Below are positions 24,536 through 33,339 of a stretch of 47,910 nucleotides of DNA, piece after piece. Numbering within the stretch: position 1 is the first letter of the stretch; the number at the start of each line of letters is the position of its first letter. The notes beneath the pieces were generated by a model. That model was not told the origin of the DNA. It worked only from the letters and a program-made list of their open reading frames with translations, and did no database searches. The stretch lies in NCBI GenBank assembly GCA_009924095.1, contig RFSG01000008.1, positions 1 to 47,910 of the forward strand, read 5' to 3'. The translations under genes and the position numbers were made by a program. The stretch comes from Sphingobacteriia bacterium. GTDB taxonomy: Bacteria; Bacteroidota; Bacteroidia; J057; RFSG01.

Positions 24536-25768
24536 TTAATTGTTCGTTTTATTCCACCAAAACCGGTCAGGAGCACAAAAAAAGAACTTCTTAACGGATG
24601 AAGAAAGCACTTCAATGTTATAGCTGTCGGAGGCTTGCGCTAAATTTTGAATAATTCCCTCTCTCGACATTATTCCAATGGGTTCTTTATTATCTCCCAA
24701 GTAGGCAAGATTACTTACACTTCCGGTAAAGCATAAATAATGGGCATCAGAAGTAGGGATGTTCTCTTTGGCCTTTTCAATTTCAGCTGACAGAACCGGT
24801 TCATTCTGTAGCCTAACTTTTAACAATTGACGATTTAATAATCCTTTGCAAAGCCTCGACAATATTGGGTCAGAATCCTTTTGCCATTGCTTAATTGCAT
24901 ATAAAATATCCTCATCATCTAATTGAAGGAAATACGTCAGCGTATCTTTATCATCGGCATTTTCTAAATGCTCCGTTGGTTGAAAGAAATAAGAAAGGGG
25001 CTCATTACACCAATTTAATCGTTCTTGTTGAAAAAGTTCCTTGGCTCTTATTAATATGTTGATCAACATATATTCCGCGGCGATTACAGCTTTGTGAAGA
25101 TATACCTGCCAGTACATTAGTCTTCGGGCAATAATAAATTTTTCTACCGAATAAATCCCTTTTTGTTCTACAACCAGTTGATCATTTACTACCATTAATG
25201 TTTTAATAATTCGGTCGGCTCCTACCGTACCTTCAGCTACCCCAGTAAAATAGGAATCCCGCATGAGGTAATCCATTCTGTCCATATCGAGTTGTCCAGA
25301 TACCAGTTGATGAAAAAAGGGACGTGAATATCTGTTTTCAAAAATTTCAATTCCCAGCGATAGGGCACCCTCATATTTTCTATTGAGTTGATGCATCAAT
25401 TTTATACTCATTGCCTCATGAGACCATCCCGGTAAAAACACATTTTCAAGCGCATGTGAAAAAGGACCATGACCAATATCATGTAATAAGATGGCAATTT
25501 GTGCTCCCAGAAATTCATCTTCTTGAATTTCTATTCCCTTCCCCTTAAGTACCATTAAAGCTTCCTTCATCAGATGCATGGCGCCTAAGGCATGATGAAA
25601 TCGAGTATGTAATGCCCCCGGGTAAATTAAGGAAGTCAGTGCTAATTGTCGAATCCTTCTTAATCGTTGAAATTCAGGTGAATCAATTAATTCCAATAAA
25701 ATTCCTCGAGGAACTTCAATAAAACCATGCACTGGGTCGTTAAAAATTTTATTCGGTAATGTTTTCAT
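24536..25768 (-). CDS. HD-domain phosphohydrolase (dGTPase-like)
   Basis: A metal-dependent phosphohydrolase of the HD superfamily, related to dGTP triphosphohydrolases and YwfO-type enzymes. The opening NKIFNDPVHGFIEVPRGILL and PEFQRLRRIRQLALTSLIYP are characteristic. The HD metal residues are in YPGALHTRFHHALG, ILLHDIGHGPFSHALE and GQLDMDRMDYLMRDSYFTG. The start is ATG 25768 (410 residues); a TTG eight codons earlier is less likely because it overlaps promoter sequence. It probably hydrolyses a (deoxy)nucleoside phosphate; the exact substrate cannot be read. It is divergent from porX, sharing a 141-base intergenic region. Confidence 0.9.
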   Translation of the reverse strand: MKTLPNKIFNDPVHGFIEVPRGILLELIDSPEFQRLRRIRQLALTSLIYPGALHTRFHHALGAMHLMKEALMVLKGKGIEIQEDEFLGAQIAILLHDIGHGPFSHALENVFLPGWSHEAMSIKLMHQLNRKYEGALSLGIEIFENRYSRPFFHQLVSGQLDMDRMDYLMRDSYFTGVAEGTVGADRIIKTLMVVNDQLVVEQKGIYSVEKFIIARRLMYWQVYLHKAVIAAEYMLINILIRAKELFQQERLNWCNEPLSYFFQPTEHLENADDKDTLTYFLQLDDEDILYAIKQWQKDSDPILSRLCKGLLNRQLLKVRLQNEPVLSAEIEKAKENIPTSDAHYLCFTGSVSNLAYLGDNKEPIGIMSREGIIQNLAQASDSYNIEVLSSSVKKFFFCAPDRFWWNKTNN

Positions 25769-25779
25769 TTTTCTGAATT

Positions 25780-25787
25780 CAAAGGTA
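25780..25787 (-). promoter_or_regulatory. -7 box of the HD phosphohydrolase gene
   Basis: On the minus strand TACCTTTG matches TAnnTTTG, 11 bases before the ATG at 25768, implying a very short leader. Confidence 0.4.
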
Positions 25788-25909
25788 CGCAACCCTGATT
25801 TGGATAATGTTTCATTTTATTCTCTAATCATTCCTTTTTATACCACCTAATTATTGATCAATTTTACCATCTCCCTCTATTTAAACTTTTCGGGTGATAA
25901 TTATCCAAT

Positions 25910-27472
25910 ATGCAGGAAACTCGTATCCTTTGGGCTGATGATGAGATAGATCTCTTAAAGCCACTGATTTTATTTCTCGAACAAAAGGGCTTTAAAGTTA
26001 TACCCGTTACCAATGGGTTAGATGCCCTTGATGTTGTAAAAAAAGAATCCCTCGATCTAGTGTTCTTAGATGAACATATGTCGGGGATTTCTGGAATCGA
26101 AACCCTGAGCCGAATAAAACAGGAAAAACCTAGTCTTCCGGTGGTGATGATTACCAAGTCGGAAGAAGAGCGGATCATGGAAGATGCAATCGGGTCGAAA
26201 ATTGCGGATTATTTGATAAAACCAGTAAATCCTCACCAGATATTGTTGGCTTGCAAAAAGATTCTGGATAATCGTCGCCTGGTGGAACAAAAAACCCAAA
26301 CCAGTTATCAGGAAGATTTTAGAAAAATTAGTCTTTCTTTTTTTGATGATACAGATGCTGCGGGTTGGGCTGAAATCTATCGAAAACTAGTGTACTGGGA
26401 ACTTGAACTTGAGAAACATGAAAGCCAGGACTTAAGAGAAATTTTGTTTAGCCAAAAAGCGGAAGCCAATGGGCATTTTGCAAAGTTTATTCAAAAAACC
26501 TATCCTCAATGGATGAGCGGAAAAAACACCGAGGCTCCAATATTGTCGCCAGATGTGTTGGGGCGCAAGGTTTTTCCCGTGGTAACTTCCGGTGAACAGG
26601 AATCCGTGTTTTTTATTCTCGTTGATTGTTTGAGGTATGATCAATGGAAAGTGTTTGAACAAATCATCGAACAATACTACACAATCCAAGACGATAGTTG
26701 GTATTATGCAATTCTTCCAACCGCCACCCAATATGCACGTAATGCCATTTTTGCGGGTATGTATCCCGATCAAATTGCAGAAAGATTTCCTAAGTACTGG
26801 AAAGATGACGATGAAGATGGAGGGAAAAATTTATACGAAGGGGAAATGTTAACCGAACATCTTCAAAGAAAGAGATTGTCCATTAAACATCAATACCGAA
26901 AGGTGGTTTCTAATGAGGATAGTAAAATATTGGCAGATACTATTTTAGACTACCTTAAAAATGATTTAAATGCTTTTGTATTCAACTTCATTGATATGCT
27001 TTCGCATAGCCGAACGGAAATGAATATGATTAGAGAATTAGCGCCTGATGAATCTGCTTATCGTTCCCTTTCACGTTCTTGGTTGGAGCATTCTCCTTTC
27101 CTACAAATATTAAAAAAGCTAAAAGATAAAAAAGTTAAAATCATCATTACTTCAGACCATGGTACAGTAAGAGTTCAGCATCCTGTTAAAATTATTGGGG
27201 ATAGAACGACGACAACCAATTTGAGGTATAAACAAGGGCGCAATCTTGGGTATGACGAATCTCGATTTTTAATGACAGTGAAAAATCCAAGCGATTTACA
27301 TTTACCTAAAATGGGACTTAGTGCTCGATATGTGTTTACTACGGAAGATTACTTTTTTGCCTACCCAAACAATTATAACCACTATGTAAATATGTATCGG
27401 GATACATTTCAGCATGGAGGTATTAGTATGGAGGAGATGATTGTTCCATTAATTACGCTGGTTCCAAAATAA
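25910..27472 (+). CDS. porX: PorX: response regulator fused to a PglZ/alkaline-phosphatase domain
   Basis: PorX is the response regulator that works with PorY to control type IX secretion; its PglZ domain is a metal-dependent phosphodiesterase reported to act on cyclic oligonucleotides. The receiver domain spans about residues 1-125: acidic pair in LWADDEIDLL, phospho-acceptor Asp in LVFLDEHMSG, MITKSEEE, and DYLIKPVNP. A helical linker follows. The PglZ domain spans about 210-520, with metal and catalytic residues in VFFILVDCLRYDQW, ILPTATQYARNAIFAG, NFIDMLSHSRTEMNM, IIITSDHGTVRV and TFQHGGISMEEMIVP. At 520 residues it matches known PorX proteins. porY is not in the window. The T9SS cargo at 6.1 kb is a plausible client of the machinery it regulates. 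Confidence 0.94.
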   Translation: MQETRILWADDEIDLLKPLILFLEQKGFKVIPVTNGLDALDVVKKESLDLVFLDEHMSGISGIETLSRIKQEKPSLPVVMITKSEEERIMEDAIGSKIADYLIKPVNPHQILLACKKILDNRRLVEQKTQTSYQEDFRKISLSFFDDTDAAGWAEIYRKLVYWELELEKHESQDLREILFSQKAEANGHFAKFIQKTYPQWMSGKNTEAPILSPDVLGRKVFPVVTSGEQESVFFILVDCLRYDQWKVFEQIIEQYYTIQDDSWYYAILPTATQYARNAIFAGMYPDQIAERFPKYWKDDDEDGGKNLYEGEMLTEHLQRKRLSIKHQYRKVVSNEDSKILADTILDYLKNDLNAFVFNFIDMLSHSRTEMNMIRELAPDESAYRSLSRSWLEHSPFLQILKKLKDKKVKIIITSDHGTVRVQHPVKIIGDRTTTTNLRYKQGRNLGYDESRFLMTVKNPSDLHLPKMGLSARYVFTTEDYFFAYPNNYNHYVNMYRDTFQHGGISMEEMIVPLITLVPK

Positions 27473-27511
27473 AGGCATGTAGGGAGCCTATGGATTTTGT
27501 AAATTTACCGT

Positions 27512-27943
27512 ATGCAATGTCTGTTGGAGCTATCCGGGATGACGTTGGCTACACTGGAAAACGGGGTAGTCCAAATACTGGCGAATTGTCCAAAACCCGG
27601 GGTGATGCTCCTTTTTGGAGATTTAGGGGCTGGGAAAACCACTTTGGTGAAAGCTATTTGTAAGCAACTAGGGGTAGATTCTCTAGTGAACAGCCCCACT
27701 TTTTCTATTATTCAGGAATATACTTCTCCTGCTGGGCCTATTTATCATCTGGATTTGTATAGAATAAATTCAAATGCAGATGCACATGATTTAGGACTAG
27801 ATGATTATTTTACTTCAGGGTTTTGGTGTTTTGTAGAATGGCCTGAAAAAATCACCTCTTGGTGGCCAAAAGATCATTATCGCTTATATATTTCTGAATC
27901 AGAAAATGACGCACGATTTGTTAAATTAGTTAGATATTCTTAA
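27512..27943 (+). CDS. tsaE: tRNA t6A biosynthesis ATPase TsaE
   Basis: ATPase that cycles the TsaB-TsaD complex during transfer of threonylcarbamoyl to A37 of ANN-decoding tRNAs. The Walker A motif is LLFGDLGAGKTTLVKAI, and the family blocks VNSPTFSIIQEY, IYHLDLYRI and WCFVEWPEKI are all present. The length of 143 residues is usual. The gene follows porX by 39 bases and precedes ald by 12 bases. In many Bacteroidota porX, tsaE and ald are neighbours, so the order looks ancestral. The YciO-type gene at 2.6 kb belongs to the same pathway family. Confidence 0.95.
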   Translation: MQCLLELSGMTLATLENGVVQILANCPKPGVMLLFGDLGAGKTTLVKAICKQLGVDSLVNSPTFSIIQEYTSPAGPIYHLDLYRINSNADAHDLGLDDYFTSGFWCFVEWPEKITSWWPKDHYRLYISESENDARFVKLVRYS

Positions 27944-27955
27944 AGGACTGAAACC

Positions 27956-29191
27956 ATGAATCCACATACTACTAGTAGCGAAATGCCAGAAATGTTGCAT
28001 CCCGTTTCATGGGCAAATCCTCAGGTCCTGGAAAAGAAAATTTCTACTCGGAAAACACAACTAAAAATCGGAGTTCCCAAAGAACAATCTTTGCAAGAAA
28101 ATAGGGTTTCTTTAATTCCGGAAGCCGTAGGGGTTTTGGTGCTCAATGGACATACCGTATTAATAGAACATAATGCAGGTGCAGCCGCTCAGTTTTCAGA
28201 TCGTGCTTACATAGAAGTAGGAGCACAGATTGTGTATGAATCAGCAGAGATTTACAAAGAATGTGATGTAATTGTAAAAATAACCCCTCTATCCTCAGAT
28301 GAACTTCAAATGATGCAGGATGGAAAGACCTTATTATCTGCGGTACATCTGGGCTCAATTAAACCAGATTATCTTAAAACGCTCACTCAAAAAAACATAA
28401 CCGCCATAGGCTTTGAATTTATTCGAAATTCAGAATCTGAGTTTCCTATGTTGCAAATGATGAGTGAAATTGCCGGAGCCTCTTCCATACTCATTGCCTC
28501 CGAGTTGTTAACGGTTAATAACGGAGGAAAAGGGTTGTTGTTAGGAGGAATCACTGGGGTGCCGCCGGCCGTGGTTACGGTATTAGGAGCAGGTAATGCT
28601 GGCGTTCATGCTGCCATTACAGCTTTAGGTTTAGGGGCAGATGTTAAAGTGATTGATGAAGATATAGCTAAACTCAGAAGATTAGAATACATCCTCGGAC
28701 GAAAAGTTTACACCGCCGTTAGTCAACAGAATTATATTGAAGAAGCTGTGATTAGTGCTGATGTCGTGATAGGTGCGATTTTTAAATCTTCTGGAAGAAC
28801 CCCTGTAATTGTAACTGAGGAAATGGTAACCCGTATGCGGGAAGGTTCTGTAATTGTTGATATTTCTATTGATCAGGGAGGATGTTTTGAAACCTCTGAA
28901 GTAACTACGCATAGTAAACCCACTTACATTCGACATGGCGTAATTCATTATTGTGTTCCTAATATTGCTTCCCGTGTACCGAACACTGCCTCTTCAGCTA
29001 TATCCAACATCCTTGCTCCTATGTTAGTACAACTTGGAAACGGCGGCACATTGAATGACTGGTTGGGAGTTGACCGGTATATTAAATCCGGAATTTATGC
29101 CTACCGTCGCCATATTACCCACAAAGCATTAGCAGGTATGTTTGGCTTAGATTATATGGATATTGATTTATTGTATGCTGCGCACTTCTAA
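27956..29191 (+). CDS. ald: Alanine dehydrogenase
   Basis: NAD-dependent deamination of L-alanine to pyruvate and ammonia, or the reverse. It belongs to the alanine dehydrogenase / transhydrogenase-alpha family. Visible blocks are IGVPKEQSLQENRVSLIPEA, the catalytic Lys in DVIVKITPLSSDEL, the catalytic His in LLSAVHLGSIKPDYL, the Rossmann glycines in VTVLGAGNAGVHAAITALGL, and the C-terminal CVPNIASRVPNTASSA. An N-terminal extension of about 35 residues precedes the conserved core, which is common in Bacteroidota members; the total of 411 residues fits. The last 17 bases overlap the trhO start, suggesting coupling. Confidence 0.93.
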   Translation: MNPHTTSSEMPEMLHPVSWANPQVLEKKISTRKTQLKIGVPKEQSLQENRVSLIPEAVGVLVLNGHTVLIEHNAGAAAQFSDRAYIEVGAQIVYESAEIYKECDVIVKITPLSSDELQMMQDGKTLLSAVHLGSIKPDYLKTLTQKNITAIGFEFIRNSESEFPMLQMMSEIAGASSILIASELLTVNNGGKGLLLGGITGVPPAVVTVLGAGNAGVHAAITALGLGADVKVIDEDIAKLRRLEYILGRKVYTAVSQQNYIEEAVISADVVIGAIFKSSGRTPVIVTEEMVTRMREGSVIVDISIDQGGCFETSEVTTHSKPTYIRHGVIHYCVPNIASRVPNTASSAISNILAPMLVQLGNGGTLNDWLGVDRYIKSGIYAYRRHITHKALAGMFGLDYMDIDLLYAAHF

Positions 29192-30215
29192 TACTAATCA
29201 ACCCCTTGCTAATACTTCAGATTCCTTTGAAGTATTATTGTATTACAGGTATGTAAAAATTGAGGATCCTGAATCTGCTCGAAAAGAACAGGCTGACTTT
29301 TGTAAAAAACACGAATTATTGGGTAGAATTTTAGTTGCCGCTGAAGGAATAAATGGAACCGTTTCTGGACTTGCCCATCAAACCAAAGCCTATCGGGAGT
29401 GGATGGCTCAACATCCTCTATATAAAGGGATAGAGTTTAAAATTGATCAACACCCAGGACATACTTTTAACAAGCTTCATGTTCGGGTAAAAAATGAAAT
29501 TGTACATCTGGGATTGGGGAATGAAGATGTGGACCCTACCATCAAAACAGGTAAATATATTGAACCAGATGAACTCAGGGATTTATTGCGCAACGGAAAT
29601 CCAGACGTTGTTCTGTTAGATGCTCGGTCAAGATATGAATATGAGGTAGGAAAATTCCCAAACGCACTTACCCTTGATATTGAAAACTTCCGTGAATTAC
29701 CCCAACAACTTGAAGCTATTTCTGGACTAAAAGATAAAACAATTGTTACCTATTGTACGGGCGGAATTAAATGTGAAAAAGCCTCAGCTTTGCTTTTAAA
29801 AGAAGGATTTACAAATGTGTTTCAATTGCACGGGGGTATTGTTCGGTATGGGCATGAAGCAGAAGGAGAAAACTTTGAAGGTTCCTGTTATGTTTTCGAT
29901 CAACGAGTGGTCGTTCCGGTAAATCGGGTGAATCCCACGATTATTGGAAAGTGTTTTTTGTGTAGTTCTCCTACTGAAAAAATGATTAACTGTGCTAATA
30001 GTGTATGCAATCGTCATTTTTTAATCTGTGAAACATGTGCTGCCGATATGGAGGGATGCTGTTCAGAAGATTGTCGGCGAAGTGACCACAGAAGAGCCTG
30101 GGATGGTACCGGGTATTATTTACGGGGGATTAATAGTAAAAATTATTTAACCTCAAGTCAGAAACAACCCGGCGCTCTTTCCTATCGGTCTGAAATGCCA
30201 GAATCAATAGATTAA
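29175..30215 (+). CDS. trhO: tRNA uridine(34) hydroxylase TrhO (rhodanese-domain)
   Basis: Oxygen-dependent enzyme that makes 5-hydroxyuridine at the wobble position of several tRNAs. The N-terminal acylphosphatase-like domain spans about 1-110 (YYRYVKIEDPE; GRILVAAEGINGTVSG). The rhodanese domain spans about 120-225, with catalytic Cys in IVTYCTGGIKCEKASALLL and the DARSRYEYEVGKF block. A cysteine-rich C-terminal part (GKCFLCSSPTEKM; CNRHFLICETCAADMEGCC) could hold zinc. The start is taken as ATG 29175, inside the end of ald; a TTG at 29163 would add four residues. The length of 346 residues is normal. The end is 36 bases from the convergent ubiA-family gene. Confidence 0.93.
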   Translation: MLRTSNTNQPLANTSDSFEVLLYYRYVKIEDPESARKEQADFCKKHELLGRILVAAEGINGTVSGLAHQTKAYREWMAQHPLYKGIEFKIDQHPGHTFNKLHVRVKNEIVHLGLGNEDVDPTIKTGKYIEPDELRDLLRNGNPDVVLLDARSRYEYEVGKFPNALTLDIENFRELPQQLEAISGLKDKTIVTYCTGGIKCEKASALLLKEGFTNVFQLHGGIVRYGHEAEGENFEGSCYVFDQRVVVPVNRVNPTIIGKCFLCSSPTEKMINCANSVCNRHFLICETCAADMEGCCSEDCRRSDHRRAWDGTGYYLRGINSKNYLTSSQKQPGALSYRSEMPESID

Positions 30216-30251
30216 TAATACAATATATAAGAGATATTATATAATTGTTTA

Positions 30252-31127
30252 TTAATAAGCAGATAAGGCAATCATTCCCCCTAACATAATAAATTTCATT
30301 CCTGAACTCAATTTTTTAAAGTCTTGAGGAACTTGAGCTTTACCTAATAAAAAAATTAAATAAAATAAGGGCAACAACACTAATCCCGTTAATAATAGGG
30401 TAAAATAAAAATTGACTTTATGGAAAATAATATAATCCGTAAGTACAGGAATAAAACAAGAAATTAAAAAAAGCGCAGTAAGTACAAATAATAAATTTCG
30501 GGTGAAATCAATCCCCGCTTGAATAGGAAGGGTTTTTAACTGATAGGATAAATCACCAGGTAAATCTTCTACATCTTTAATAATTTCTCTCAATAAGGTG
30601 ATTTCAAATGAAAATATTGCCAAACAAATAACTGAAAAACCCAACACATTTAACCAGGTAGCGGCAGTCAATACAAGGGTCGCTGCCAGTGTTGCAACAA
30701 TTAAATTCCCGACCACCAAAGTTCTTTTAAAATACCGGGCATATAACCATAATAGAATCCATGTCGCTTCCAATACAAATAAGATTCTCAAAGGAAATAA
30801 AAGAGAAATAATAGTAATCACACCCCAACAAACAAAGTAAGCGGTCCATACTTTCTTTGCCGAAATATGTTTGCCTACCCAGGTTTTTTTAGGTTTATTA
30901 ATTAAGTCTATTTTAAAATCATATACATCATTCACCCAATACCCCGCCATCATAATCAACATAACACAACCAGTAAGCAGCCATGTAGTGTGCATTTGGA
31001 AGGGTTGCCAACTTTTTCCAGCCGATAACCAACAAGATTCTAAAAACACTCCACCACCGATAAAACAATTTAAAGGTCGCCCGGTTTTCCAAAGATATCG
31101 GGTATCAGATATTATACGATACGGCAT
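30252..31127 (-). CDS. UbiA-family prenyltransferase
   Basis: Integral membrane enzyme that attaches a prenyl chain from a prenyl diphosphate to an acceptor. The first Asp motif is WVNDVYDFKIDLINKPKKTW (about residues 63-82) and the second is IKDVEDLPGDLSYQLKTLPI (about 185-204). About eight hydrophobic segments are visible (for example LLTGCVMLIMMAGYW; LVVGNLIVATLAATLVLTAA; LLFVLTALFLISCFIPVLT). Members of this Bacteroidota group are often called geranylgeranylglycerol-phosphate geranylgeranyltransferase, but menaquinone or heme O type roles cannot be excluded from sequence. Its ATG at 31127 overlaps the kdsC stop as TAATG. Confidence 0.88.
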   Translation of the reverse strand: MPYRIISDTRYLWKTGRPLNCFIGGGVFLESCWLSAGKSWQPFQMHTTWLLTGCVMLIMMAGYWVNDVYDFKIDLINKPKKTWVGKHISAKKVWTAYFVCWGVITIISLLFPLRILFVLEATWILLWLYARYFKRTLVVGNLIVATLAATLVLTAATWLNVLGFSVICLAIFSFEITLLREIIKDVEDLPGDLSYQLKTLPIQAGIDFTRNLLFVLTALFLISCFIPVLTDYIIFHKVNFYFTLLLTGLVLLPLFYLIFLLGKAQVPQDFKKLSSGMKFIMLGGMIALSAY

Positions 31128-31645
31128 TACCAGAGGAAAGCTTCAATCGTGTACCATTTCCCTTGTTGTTTTAAGACAGATTCAATGACTTGTCTTACGG
31201 CACCTTTCCCTCCTCCCAAAGGGCTGATCCATTGGGCAATTTTTAACACATCCTCCGCTGCATCTGCTGGGGCTGCGGATAGCCCTACATATTCCATCAC
31301 AGGAATGTCCGGCATATCATCTCCCATATATAAAACTTCCTCTGGGGTTAATCCGGCTTCTTGTAAAAAGGATTTTAATACAGGTAACTTATCCCGGGTG
31401 CTCATGTATATATATTCGATTCCTAAGCCTTCAAGCCTCTTTCTGGCGCCTTCTGATTTTCCTCCAGAAATAATAGCAACCTTGTATCCACAACGAACCG
31501 CAAGCTGCAAAGCATAACCATCCTTGATTTGCATCACTCTTACAGGATCTTCTTGTGCAAAGGTTATTACCGTGCCATCTGTAAGGACTCCATCCATATC
31601 CAGTACAAAAGCCCTGATTTGAGGGCAAAGGGGAAAATTTTCCAT
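31127..31645 (-). CDS. kdsC: 3-deoxy-D-manno-octulosonate 8-phosphate phosphatase (KdsC-type HAD)
   Basis: Removes phosphate from KDO-8-phosphate in lipopolysaccharide core synthesis. The HAD motifs are present: motif I FVLDMDGVLTDG (nucleophile Asp about residue 15), motif II VAIISGGKSEGARKR, the Lys of motif III in STRDKLPVLKSFL, and motif IV YMGDDMPDIPVM. At 172 residues it has no cap domain, as in KdsC tetramers. GGGKGAVRQVIESVL near the end is the family's C-terminal flexible tail. It is coupled to the UbiA-family gene by a TAATG overlap. KdsC-like HADs can have other sugar-phosphate substrates, so the exact substrate is a family inference. Confidence 0.9.
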   Translation of the reverse strand: MENFPLCPQIRAFVLDMDGVLTDGTVITFAQEDPVRVMQIKDGYALQLAVRCGYKVAIISGGKSEGARKRLEGLGIEYIYMSTRDKLPVLKSFLQEAGLTPEEVLYMGDDMPDIPVMEYVGLSAAPADAAEDVLKIAQWISPLGGGKGAVRQVIESVLKQQGKWYTIEAFLW

Positions 31646-31737
31646 GCCCCTAAATTACATTACCCAAAGTAACATTACCCCATTTTACTTATGAATTACG
31701 TTATATACCTGTTCTGTTTTTCTAATTCTGATATCTT

Positions 31738-31745
31738 TATATTTG
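31738..31745 (+). promoter_or_regulatory. -7 box of the 31752-33215 gene
   Basis: TATATTTG matches TAnnTTTG and ends six bases before the ATG at 31752, so the transcript would be leaderless or nearly so. Confidence 0.4.
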
Positions 31746-31751
31746 TTATAG

Positions 31752-33215
31752 ATGCTTCAAATCGTATCATTATTTGTTTTAGTAATCCTTTTCCCGGTTA
31801 CCCTTACTGCCCAGCAAATTAAGGCAGCATTATACCTTGACCGAAAAGCTGCTGTTCCAGATTGGTTTGAATATTCCCCTAAAGACAAAGGCTTAGTTAC
31901 TGTGGGTCCAATGTCAAGAGCTTCCAGCCGAAATGTTGGCGTAACGAAGTATGACATCGACTTTAAAAAACAATGGACAAAACAACTGTATAGTCAACAA
32001 GGCAGAGAGCGAATTGATCATGTTGCAGTGTTAGGGGAAAACATAATTGTATTTGTAGCCGAAGATCATCCAAAGGAAGATGTGGTTTCTATTGGAGCCT
32101 ATCAGGTAGATTTATCTGGAAAGATTTTAGGGGAACGAAAAGAAATCTCCCGTTCCCCCAGAAACCGAAAAGGAAAAGAACCTCTTCGATATTCAGTTTC
32201 TCCTAACAAAAAGAAATTAATGTGTTTTCGAAAAGAAGGAGAAAAAGGGGGCAAGGAAAAATTAAAGTTCTTTGTTTTTGATGAAAGCTTTCGAAAGCCT
32301 GAAGAAGCTGGATTAGAATTGCCCTATCTGGCAGAACAATTTGATATCCGAGTGGTTCGAGTGGGTAACGAGGGTTCTATTTTTGTTTTGGGAAGAATAA
32401 ACAAAACCGATAGTGAGGGCATTGAAAAATGGCAGTATACTTTGTTTCACTATTCCCCGCAAACCCAGAAGGCAGTGGAAGTTCCCTTGAAATTTGCAGA
32501 TGCCTGGGTAATTGATTTAACGTTTAGAATTGACCGAGATCAACAAATTTTAGTGGCGGGCTATTATTCTAAAAGAGGAGGAGAAGGCGTGGCAGGAATC
32601 GTTTATCAACGATTAGATGCTGTTACGCATAAAGCGTTAGTGGTTACCCAATATCCCTTTAGTGAAGACTTTAAAGGCAGATATCTTACCCAACGACAAT
32701 TAGAAAAAGGGAAAGAACTTGAAAACCTATACCTAGATAATATTTTACCTAAATCGGATGGAGGCGTTCTGTTATTAGGGGAACAATATTATGTAACCTC
32801 CTCAACTTACCGAGATTTATACGGGTATTGGTACACCCAAACCTTTTATCATTATGATGATGTGATTGTAACATCAGTTTCTGGAGATGGGAAAGTAGAA
32901 TGGTCAACGGTTGTTTACAAACGTCAAGTTTCCGAAAACCCTGCGCAATTGTCCTACTTTGAAGTGGTGAGTGGAGAGAAGTTATATCTGTTTTACGAGT
33001 ATCGGGAGAAAGAAATCGGAAACAATGTCTTTAGCCAATCTATAGATTTGCAAGGCGTATTAAGTAATCGAAAGCCGTTCTTAATAGACTATCATTCGAC
33101 AAATATATTTTATCGCAGTTTATGCGAACAAATTAATAATCAGGAAGCTTATTTGGTTTATTTTCAGCAGAAAAGGAAAGTATTTACCTTACTGAAAATA
33201 GGGTTTCCGGGTTAA
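31752..33215 (+). CDS. Exported protein of unknown function, probable beta-propeller
   Basis: The signal peptide MLQIVSLFVLVILFPVTLTA ends before QQ. The mature part of about 467 residues has no membrane segments, and repeated strand patterns with alternating loops (GENIIVFVAEDHPKEDV; FDIRVVRVGNEGSIFVLGRI; LTFRIDRDQQILVAGYYSKR; LPKSDGGVLLLGEQYYV) suggest a beta-propeller. It is rich in Tyr and Lys. It lacks a lipobox and a C-terminal T9SS domain, so it probably resides in the periplasm. I do not recognise the family and see no catalytic residues. It is monocistronic, between kdsC-ubiA (divergent) and the exb cluster. Confidence 0.75.
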   Translation: MLQIVSLFVLVILFPVTLTAQQIKAALYLDRKAAVPDWFEYSPKDKGLVTVGPMSRASSRNVGVTKYDIDFKKQWTKQLYSQQGRERIDHVAVLGENIIVFVAEDHPKEDVVSIGAYQVDLSGKILGERKEISRSPRNRKGKEPLRYSVSPNKKKLMCFRKEGEKGGKEKLKFFVFDESFRKPEEAGLELPYLAEQFDIRVVRVGNEGSIFVLGRINKTDSEGIEKWQYTLFHYSPQTQKAVEVPLKFADAWVIDLTFRIDRDQQILVAGYYSKRGGEGVAGIVYQRLDAVTHKALVVTQYPFSEDFKGRYLTQRQLEKGKELENLYLDNILPKSDGGVLLLGEQYYVTSSTYRDLYGYWYTQTFYHYDDVIVTSVSGDGKVEWSTVVYKRQVSENPAQLSYFEVVSGEKLYLFYEYREKEIGNNVFSQSIDLQGVLSNRKPFLIDYHSTNIFYRSLCEQINNQEAYLVYFQQKRKVFTLLKIGFPG

Positions 33216-33252
33216 AATTTTGGATTTTGTGTAATAAGACCAAATTAAAAAA

Positions 33253-33283
33253 TTTGTGATGTGAAAGAATCCCCATAATTTAG
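33253..33283 (+). promoter_or_regulatory. Promoter of the exbB-exbD-exbD-tonB cluster
   Basis: TTTG at 33253-33256 and TAATTTAG at 33276-33283 are separated by 19 bases. The -7 box has one mismatch to TAnnTTTG. The leader to the ATG at 33340 would be about 50 bases. Confidence 0.5.
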
Positions 33284-33339
33284 CCCCTCTTAAAGCCATA
33301 TCCATTTAATCTTAACCTTTAACCCCTAACACCTAGCAT

